Assembly (NCBI GenBank): GCA_016880225.1
Contig: JAEHDT010000145.1
Location: 1-6,462, forward strand
Reading direction: 5' to 3'
Source of the DNA: Gemmatimonadota bacterium
GTDB taxonomy: Bacteria; Gemmatimonadota; Gemmatimonadetes; Gemmatimonadales; GWC2-71-9
Length of the DNA: 6,462 nucleotides
Of this stretch, positions 1-6,462 are shown piece by piece. Position 1 is the stretch's first letter. The number at the start of each line of letters is the position of its first letter. The translations under genes were made by a program, and so were the position numbers. A model generated the notes under the pieces. That model searched no databases and was not told where the DNA came from. It worked only from the letters and a program-made list of their open reading frames with translations.

Positions 1-2579
<2,579 letters not shown>

Positions 2580-2603
2580 GCTCGAAATATGGCGAAGATT
2601 TCC

Positions 2604-2635
2604 CGAAACCGAAGGGCGAGGGAATCCCTCGCCCT
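2604..2635 (-). terminator. Hairpin just after ispH, possible weak terminator
   Basis: A perfect 10-bp inverted repeat, AGGGCGAGGG / CCCTCGCCCT with a 3-base loop, spans 2613-2635 and begins 3 bases after the ispH stop codon. On the transcribed strand it is followed by TCGGTTTCGGG, which holds only a short run of T, so it is not a textbook intrinsic terminator. It could end or slow transcription before the helicase gene, or protect the 3' end of the operon mRNA. The stem is clear in the sequence; the function is inferred from its place between a stop and the next start. Confidence 0.45.
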
Positions 2636-2638
2636 CAG

Positions 2639-3844
2639 CTATCCCAGCAACACCCCCAGCGCGACGCCGCGCGCCACCGCGATCCGCTCGATCGTCTCGC
2701 CGATCTTGTTGTTCGGAGTCGAGGCCCCCGCCGTGATCCCCACGGTCACTCGACCCGGCGGCAGCCATCGATCGCGCCGCTCCTCTCCCGTGCCGCCGAC
2801 CGGTCGGTATCGGATCGTGCCGGCGTCCGGGTCGATGCAGGTCGCGTCCTCGATGTGATAGGTCGGGGTCTTCTCCTGGCAGATCGCGGCGAGGTGGGTG
2901 GTATTGCTCGAGTTGTACCCGCCGATCACCACCATGAGGTCGAGCGGCTCCGCGATCAGCTTGAGGACGGCATCCTGCCGGTCCTGAGTGGCGGAGCAGA
3001 TCGTGTCGAAGGTGCGGAAGTGCTCGGAAACCACGCCTTCCCCGTACCGCCGCCCCATGCTGCTCCGCAGCTCGGCCGCGATGGCGAGCGACTCGCCCGA
3101 GAGCATGGTGGTCTGGTTCGCGACGCCCACGCGTACCAGATCGTGATCAGGGTCGAATCCCGGCGACATCTTGCCCGCGAACAGCTTGAGAAGCCCCTCC
3201 CGGTTCCCCGCTCCCTCGATGTAGCGACAGACTTCCCGCGCCTCCGCCATGTCGCGCACGACCAGGTATCGCCCCCCGGCGTACTTCGTGACCTGGCTCG
3301 CCGTGGCCTTCGTTTCCTCGTGGTGGTACTTGCCGTGGATGACGGCGGTGAAGCCATCCTTCGCGTAGGAATCGACGCGCTTCCAGACGTTCAGCACCGA
3401 TCCACACGTCGTGTCGACCAGCACGCACCCGATGGCGCGCAGCCGCTCGAAGTCTTTGACCGTCACGCCGAACGCCGGCAGAATGACGACGTCGGCAGCC
3501 GTCACGGTGCCGAAATCGAACTCGCCGTCGTCCGGCCGAAGCAGGAACTCCACGCCCATGGCCTGCAGCTTCGAGTTCACGTGGGGATTGTGGATGATCT
3601 CGCCGACCAGGAAGACGCGCCGATCGGGAAACTTGGTGCGGGTCTCGTAGGCGTACTCGACGGCGCGATCCACGCCGTAGCAGAAACCGAACTCGCCGGC
3701 GAGCTTGAACGTAAGGTCGCCCACCGTGAGGACGTAGCCCTGCGCGCGGACGCGGTCCACCAGGTCGCTATGATAGTCCGCCACGAGGGCGCCTTCGATG
3801 TGCCCTCGGAGGCCGAAGCCGCGCCGGAAGTATGTCTGCTCCAC
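2639..3844 (-). CDS. ispH: 4-hydroxy-3-methylbut-2-enyl diphosphate reductase (IspH/LytB), long cyanobacterial/plastid type
   Basis: Catalyses the last step of the MEP pathway in the cytosol, reducing HMBPP to IPP and DMAPP with a [4Fe-4S] cluster. The 401-residue protein has the three expected cluster cysteines: C55 in FGFCYGVDRAV, C147 in DTTCGSVLNVW and C283 in CSATQDRQ. Substrate-pocket motifs are also present: IIHNPHVN (84-90), HGKYHHEET (170-178), NQTTML (243-248), NSSNTTHL (311-318) and TAGASTPN (371-378). The length and the N-terminal block YFRRGFG match the long form of cyanobacteria and plant plastids; the E. coli type is about 310 residues. The start is GTG. An in-frame TAG lies 12 bases upstream with no standard start codon between, so GTG is the earliest possible start. 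No ribosome binding site is seen. It begins 4 bases after the oxidoreductase stop, so translation is probably coupled. A hairpin follows its stop codon. Confidence 0.96.
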   Translation of the reverse strand: MEQTYFRRGFGLRGHIEGALVADYHSDLVDRVRAQGYVLTVGDLTFKLAGEFGFCYGVDRAVEYAYETRTKFPDRRVFLVGEIIHNPHVNSKLQAMGVEFLLRPDDGEFDFGTVTAADVVILPAFGVTVKDFERLRAIGCVLVDTTCGSVLNVWKRVDSYAKDGFTAVIHGKYHHEETKATASQVTKYAGGRYLVVRDMAEAREVCRYIEGAGNREGLLKLFAGKMSPGFDPDHDLVRVGVANQTTMLSGESLAIAAELRSSMGRRYGEGVVSEHFRTFDTICSATQDRQDAVLKLIAEPLDLMVVIGGYNSSNTTHLAAICQEKTPTYHIEDATCIDPDAGTIRYRPVGGTGEERRDRWLPPGRVTVGITAGASTPNNKIGETIERIAVARGVALGVLLG

Positions 3845-3848
3845 GGGG

Positions 3849-4910
3849 TCAATCTAACCGCACGCCCCGGCCGGCGCGCACAGCGTCCATCACCCGCTGC
3901 ACGGCGAGGCCGTCGTGGAACGTGGCGGGGTCTCCCGCGGCGGGCCGCCCGCCGAGCACGTCCACCAGGTCTCGCATCAGCCGCACGAGCGACCGCGCCC
4001 ACATGTTGTTCGGCTGGGTCTTCTCCCTCAGATCGTCGGCGACGCTCACGTCCTCGAGCGCCGCCCCCGGCTGGCCCATCTCGAGAGTGGTCTCCCCCGT
4101 CAAGACAAGCGTGCCGCCGCTCCCCGTGACCTGTGCGAAATGTCCCGGCCCGTGTGACGCGACCGTGGAGAGCGTCACGGTGACGATCGCGCCACCGCTC
4201 ATGCGCAGCACGAAGCTCGCGTAGTCGTCCGCGGTGACGGGCCGGGGGACGCGCTGCTCGTCCAAACGCTCGCCGACGAACGTCGCCGTCCGGCCGCCCA
4301 CCTCGACGACGTCGCTGCCGGTCCAGAAGCGGCCCAGGTCGATCAAGTGCGAGCCGACGGCGCCGAGGATGCCGCCGCCCCTCGCCGCGTCGTACCACCA
4401 GCTCCACGGCGCGTCGAATGCCTGCGGCCGGCCGTCGCCCCGCAGGTATGGCTTGAGCAGGAGCTCGATGTGCAGCACCGACCCGATCGCTCCCGCCCGG
4501 ATCAGGTCGCGCACCCGGCGTCGGTTCGGCTCGTAGCGGAGCTCGTGGTCGATGCGCGCGAGCCCGGAGCTCCGCTCCGCCGCCTCGAGCATCCGTTCCG
4601 CCTCCCGCGCCGTGAGCGCCATCGGCTTCTCGCACAGCACGTGCTTTCCCGCCTCGAGCGCGGCGATCGCGTGGCGCGCGTGGGCGTCGGGCGTCGACGA
4701 CACGATGACCAGGTCGACCTCCGACGAGTGGGCGAGCGCCTCCCCGCTTCCGAAGGCGTGGGGCACGGCGAACTCGCGCGCCACGGCCTGGGCCCGCTCG
4801 AGATTGCCGCTCGCGACCGCCGTGACGGTGGCTCCCGGCACGAGGCCCAACGCCGGCAGCTGGACCCGGCGCGCGAAGCCCGTGCCGATCAGGCCGACCC
4901 GGAGCGTCAC
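3849..4910 (-). CDS. Gfo/Idh/MocA-family NAD(P)-dependent oxidoreductase
   Basis: A 353-residue cytosolic dehydrogenase of the family that oxidises or reduces sugars, inositols and related polyols; the substrate cannot be told from sequence. The N-terminal Rossmann fold starts at once with RVGLIGTGF (4-12). The family EKP motif is at 94-96 (GKHVLCEKPMAL) and supplies the conserved lysine K95. The C-terminal alpha/beta domain contains GGGILGAVGSHLID (178-191) with H188. In classical members such as inositol dehydrogenase an aspartate lies four residues before that histidine; here the position is A184. The GTG start overlaps the lipoprotein stop in the sequence GTGA. The frame stays open further upstream to 5354, but that part lacks family similarity and is a shadow of the lipoprotein gene, and the Rossmann glycines sit at the expected distance from the GTG. 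It probably belongs to an operon with the thioesterase, lipoprotein and ispH. Length is normal for the family. Confidence 0.92.
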   Translation of the reverse strand: MTLRVGLIGTGFARRVQLPALGLVPGATVTAVASGNLERAQAVAREFAVPHAFGSGEALAHSSEVDLVIVSSTPDAHARHAIAALEAGKHVLCEKPMALTAREAERMLEAAERSSGLARIDHELRYEPNRRRVRDLIRAGAIGSVLHIELLLKPYLRGDGRPQAFDAPWSWWYDAARGGGILGAVGSHLIDLGRFWTGSDVVEVGGRTATFVGERLDEQRVPRPVTADDYASFVLRMSGGAIVTVTLSTVASHGPGHFAQVTGSGGTLVLTGETTLEMGQPGAALEDVSVADDLREKTQPNNMWARSLVRLMRDLVDVLGGRPAAGDPATFHDGLAVQRVMDAVRAGRGVRLD

Positions 4911-5395
4911 GGCCGGGGCGTGCAGGAGACGGTATCCGCCCCGAGCGGCACCGTGTCGAACGTCGCCGCGAGCGAAATGCGGCCGGCCGCCCCCTCGAGT
5001 GCCGTACCGCTGGCCCCGACGGTCAGGGCGCCACCGGCGCGGGCGACGACGACGGTGCCGCTGTCCAACGTCGCCCCGTACGCCACATCGCCCAGCATGA
5101 ACCGGACCCCGACCGTGCCGCCGCGTGGAGACACGGTATCCCCGCGCTGCAGCAGCGGCCATGGGCCGGCCGCGACCGAATCCGGCGCGCGCAGCCACAC
5201 CACCACGCCGTTGCCCCCGGTCGCCCCCCGGAGCAGCACGCCGCCGGCAGGGCAGCGGTTGGCCCGGGCCGGCGCCGTGAACCGGACGGTATCCTTCGGC
5301 GGGCGGGTGACGAGGGCGCGCACCCGGCCACCCGGCCGCGGGGCGCTCTCGCACGCCGCGGCCAGCGCGAGCGCCGCCAGTGCGATGGGTCTCAG
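4907..5395 (-). CDS. Small putative lipoprotein of unknown function (CTG start proposed)
   Basis: I do not recognise the family. From the proposed start the protein has 162 residues. It opens with a short basic residue (R2), a hydrophobic run IALAALALAAA (4-14) and a lipobox-like LAAAC with C15, so it is probably exported and lipid-anchored. The mature part is rich in G, V, T and A and looks beta-stranded. It repeats short DTV/GTV units (near residues 35, 86, 94, 113, 148 and 155). C48 and C158 could form a disulfide. The start is uncertain. The only ATG in the frame (5560) would overlap the thioesterase by 169 bases and bury the signal peptide at about residue 55. CTG at 5395-5393 puts the signal peptide at the N-terminus and overlaps the thioesterase stop as CTGA, mirroring the GTGA overlap at this gene's own end. 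No ATG, GTG or TTG lies close to the signal peptide. The existence of the gene is likely; the exact start is an inference. Confidence 0.62.
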   Translation of the reverse strand: MRPIALAALALAAACESAPRPGGRVRALVTRPPKDTVRFTAPARANRCPAGGVLLRGATGGNGVVVWLRAPDSVAAGPWPLLQRGDTVSPRGGTVGVRFMLGDVAYGATLDSGTVVVARAGGALTVGASGTALEGAAGRISLAATFDTVPLGADTVSCTPRP

Positions 5396-5886
5396 GGCTC
5401 TGCCGCCGGGGGAGACGGGTGAGACGGAGGGGCCGATACGCCCAACAGCGCGCGCGCCGCGGCGGTCGGGAGCGTGTGCGGAGCCAGTGCCTCGATGAGC
5501 CCGGCCGGGAGGGGCTGGGGCCTCAGGCGCTTGCGGTCCACGCACACGAGGACCATCCACCCGGCGGCGCCCAAGGCGGGCGAGCCGTCGCGCAGCACGT
5601 CGAAGTTGAGCGTCATCGACTTCGTGCCGACGCGGCCTACGTACGCCGCCACGCGCAGGCGGTCGTCGAGCCGCGCGGGCCAGTAGAACTCGCTGTGCAC
5701 GGCTTTCCGGGGCAGAAAGATGTCGTAGCGGTCGAACACCTGCGCGTACGCGAGGCCGCAGGCCCGGAACAGCTCCGTCTCCGCGATCTCGAAGAAGCGG
5801 ACGTAGGACCCGTAGAAGATGATCCCGGCAAAGTCCACGTCGGACCAGCGGACGTACTCTTGGATGATGTACGGCGTGGCGGGCAT
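5392..5886 (-). CDS. Hot-dog fold acyl-CoA thioesterase (4HBT/YbgC-like)
   Basis: Predicted cytosolic thioesterase that hydrolyses an acyl-CoA or related thioester; the natural substrate is unknown. The 164-residue protein shows the 4HBT signature at its N-terminus: YVRWSDVDFAGIIFYGSYVR (11-30), followed by FFEIAETELF. By alignment from memory with E. coli YbgC, D18 is the catalytic aspartate. The histidine of YbgC (H25) is replaced by Y25. A proline-rich tail (151-164) extends past the usual hot-dog domain. The ATG at 5886 is preferred over a TTG at 5925, because the TTG lies inside the T-run of the upstream terminator and the extra 13 residues have no family similarity. GGGAAG shortly upstream of the ATG is a weak ribosome-binding candidate and lies within a hairpin. 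The gene heads the apparent operon with the lipoprotein, the oxidoreductase and ispH; its stop overlaps the proposed lipoprotein start. A role such as DHNA-CoA hydrolase is possible but not supported by context. Confidence 0.86.
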   Translation of the reverse strand: MPATPYIIQEYVRWSDVDFAGIIFYGSYVRFFEIAETELFRACGLAYAQVFDRYDIFLPRKAVHSEFYWPARLDDRLRVAAYVGRVGTKSMTLNFDVLRDGSPALGAAGWMVLVCVDRKRLRPQPLPAGLIEALAPHTLPTAAARALLGVSAPPSHPSPPAAEP

Positions 5887-5887
5887 G

Positions 5888-5913
5888 GCTTCCCGAACGG
5901 TGGGTTGGGAAGC
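5888..5913 (-). promoter_or_regulatory. Hairpin/dyad abutting the thioesterase start codon
   Basis: On the minus strand a 7-bp perfect stem GCTTCCC / GGGAAGC encloses a further 3-bp stem AAC / GTT, with one bulged base and a 5-base loop CCACC. It ends one base before the thioesterase ATG and includes the GGGAAG stretch, the only candidate ribosome binding site. It is not followed by a T-run, so it is unlikely to be a terminator. It could mask the ribosome binding site in the mRNA or be a dyad operator, for example for the Fis-type regulator encoded just upstream. The structure is seen in the sequence; the role is a guess. Confidence 0.45.
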
Positions 5914-5923
5914 TACCGGACGC

Positions 5924-5953
5924 AAAACGCCGCCGCCAGGATGCGGCGGCGGC
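5924..5953 (-). terminator. Intrinsic terminator of the PAS-Fis regulator gene
   Basis: A 9-bp all-GC stem, GCCGCCGCC / GGCGGCGGC with a 7-base loop, spans 5929-5953. On the transcribed strand it is followed by GTTTTGCG, giving four T. The stem begins at the last base of the regulator's TAG stop. Strong stem, short loop and T-run placed at a gene end make an intrinsic terminator likely, though the T-run is short and some read-through is possible. Confidence 0.7.
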
Positions 5954-6435
5954 TAGCCGCGCGTTACCGACCCCTGCCCGCTATGCCCGTTGGGCCGCAA
6001 ACCATAGGCGCGCAGGCGGCGCCACAGCGTGGTGCGGCTGATGCCGAGCCGCCGAGCGGTCTCGGCGAGCTTGCCGTGGGTCACTTCGAGCGTGTCGAGG
6101 ATCGCCTGCCGCTCCCGCTCGGCCAGAGTGCGCGCGGAGTCGCCGTCCGGCAGGAACACCACCTCGCCGAGCTCCATTGCACCCTGCCTCAGGGTACGGG
6201 CCCGGCCGCCGAAAGCGACGAGCCGCTCGCGCAGCCTCTCTCCCCGGCCGCCGTCCGCCCCGAGGGCGTCGATGACGCGGCGGGCGCGCTGGTTCGCGTA
6301 CAGCACCCTGCCGTACGGGTCGAACACCACCACCCCATCGCTGACCGTCTCCATCACGGCCTGGCCGAGCGGGGCGAAAGCGAATTGGGTTGGGGGACCG
6401 GGGCTCTTGTCTCTCGCTGCCATACGTCCTTGCAT
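5953..6435 (-). CDS. Small PAS-like / Fis-type helix-turn-helix transcriptional regulator
   Basis: A 160-residue predicted DNA-binding regulator. Residues 25-58 resemble the first half of a PAS sensor domain (AVMETVSDGVVVFDPYGRVL, then YANQRARRVI). The C-terminus is a Fis-type helix-turn-helix: ERERQAILDTL (106-116) and then LAETARRLGISRTTLWRRLR (123-142), as found at the end of sigma-54 activators and NtrC-like response regulators. The AAA+ ATPase and the phosphoreceiver domain that usually accompany this module are absent, so it cannot remodel sigma-54 polymerase by itself. The PAS part seems short (PAS is usually about 100 residues), and residues 60-105 are not assigned. Two starts are possible: ATG at 6435, and ATG at 6423, which gives 156 residues and has AAGGA three bases upstream. 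It is separated from the thioesterase operon by a terminator but faces the same way. Its target and signal are unknown; control of the neighbouring operon is plausible but unproven. Confidence 0.86.
   Translation of the reverse strand: MQGRMAARDKSPGPPTQFAFAPLGQAVMETVSDGVVVFDPYGRVLYANQRARRVIDALGADGGRGERLRERLVAFGGRARTLRQGAMELGEVVFLPDGDSARTLAERERQAILDTLEVTHGKLAETARRLGISRTTLWRRLRAYGLRPNGHSGQGSVTRG
6427..6431 (-). promoter_or_regulatory. Possible ribosome binding site (AAGGA) for the inner regulator start
   Basis: AAGGA lies three bases before the second in-frame ATG (6423) of the PAS-Fis regulator. The spacing is tighter than usual. If used, translation starts at MAARDK and the regulator has 156 residues. 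The outer ATG at 6435 has GGGA eight bases upstream as its alternative, so the choice remains open. Confidence 0.3.
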
Positions 6436-6462
6436 AGCCGAATTCCCGGGTCAAAGTTCCAC

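Noticed and set aside
2855..4129. Open frame of 424 codons on the plus strand
   Set aside because: It is antisense to ispH and the oxidoreductase, both clearly identified, and has the Arg/His-rich composition of a shadow.
4911..5354. N-terminal extension of the oxidoreductase frame to an upstream start
   Set aside because: The extra residues are low-complexity, unlike any Gfo/Idh/MocA member, and overlap the lipoprotein gene. The Rossmann motif starts right after the GTG at 4910.
4347..5498. Open frame of 383 codons on the plus strand
   Set aside because: It is antisense to the oxidoreductase, lipoprotein and thioesterase end. No recognisable motif and biased composition.
5396..5560. ATG-started extension of the lipoprotein
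   Set aside because: It would overlap the thioesterase by 169 bases and place the signal peptide inside the protein. The segment is Pro/Arg/Gly-rich like a shadow frame.
5887..5925. TTG start adding 13 residues to the thioesterase
   Set aside because: The TTG falls in the T-run of the upstream terminator, so a transcript ending or starting there would not include it properly, and the added residues lack family similarity.
6440..6452. GAATTCCCGGGTC, which resembles a cloning-vector polylinker (EcoRI next to SmaI)
   Set aside because: The flanks differ from vector sequence and the stretch is short. It joins smoothly to a normal gene start, so chance is the simpler explanation.
6436..6462. TTTGACC and GGAACTT as possible -35 elements upstream of the regulator
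   Set aside because: No matching -10 element lies at a suitable distance and the window ends here, so a promoter call is not supported.

Overview
The window is a compact, GC-rich stretch of bacterial chromosome in which all six recognisable genes lie on the minus strand. The long open frames on the plus strand are antisense shadows. Read in the direction of transcription (from 6462 down to 1), the order is: a small PAS/Fis-type regulator; an intrinsic terminator; a hot-dog acyl-CoA thioesterase; a small putative lipoprotein; a Gfo/Idh/MocA-type NAD(P)-dependent oxidoreductase; the isoprenoid enzyme IspH; a hairpin; and the first 859 codons of a large Lhr-type helicase that runs off the left edge.

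The IspH is the long form of about 400 residues known from cyanobacteria and plant plastids, not the short form of about 310 residues of E. coli. With the GC content and the alanine/arginine-rich proteins, this suggests an environmental high-GC phylum such as Gemmatimonadota. That placement is an inference, because the window has no rRNA or other decisive marker.

The thioesterase, lipoprotein, oxidoreductase and ispH are packed like an operon. The first two junctions are 4-base stop/start overlaps (CTGA and GTGA), and ispH starts 4 bases after the oxidoreductase stop. Translational coupling is likely. Only IspH has a firmly known pathway (the last step of the MEP route to IPP and DMAPP). The co-transcribed thioesterase, lipoprotein and oxidoreductase give no clear shared pathway. 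The helicase starts 59 bases after the ispH stop, beyond a 10-bp hairpin, and may be a separate unit.

The most interesting non-coding spot is the 66-base gap between the regulator and the thioesterase. It holds a good intrinsic terminator and then a second, near-perfect hairpin that ends one base before the thioesterase ATG. This could be an operator or a translation-control element. I see no mobile elements, CRISPR arrays, tRNA or rRNA genes, and no convincing new multi-gene system. The findings are modest: an unusual CTG start, an uncharacterised lipoprotein, a catalytic-residue substitution in the oxidoreductase, and a stand-alone PAS-Fis regulator. No stretch longer than 300 bases lacks a gene.
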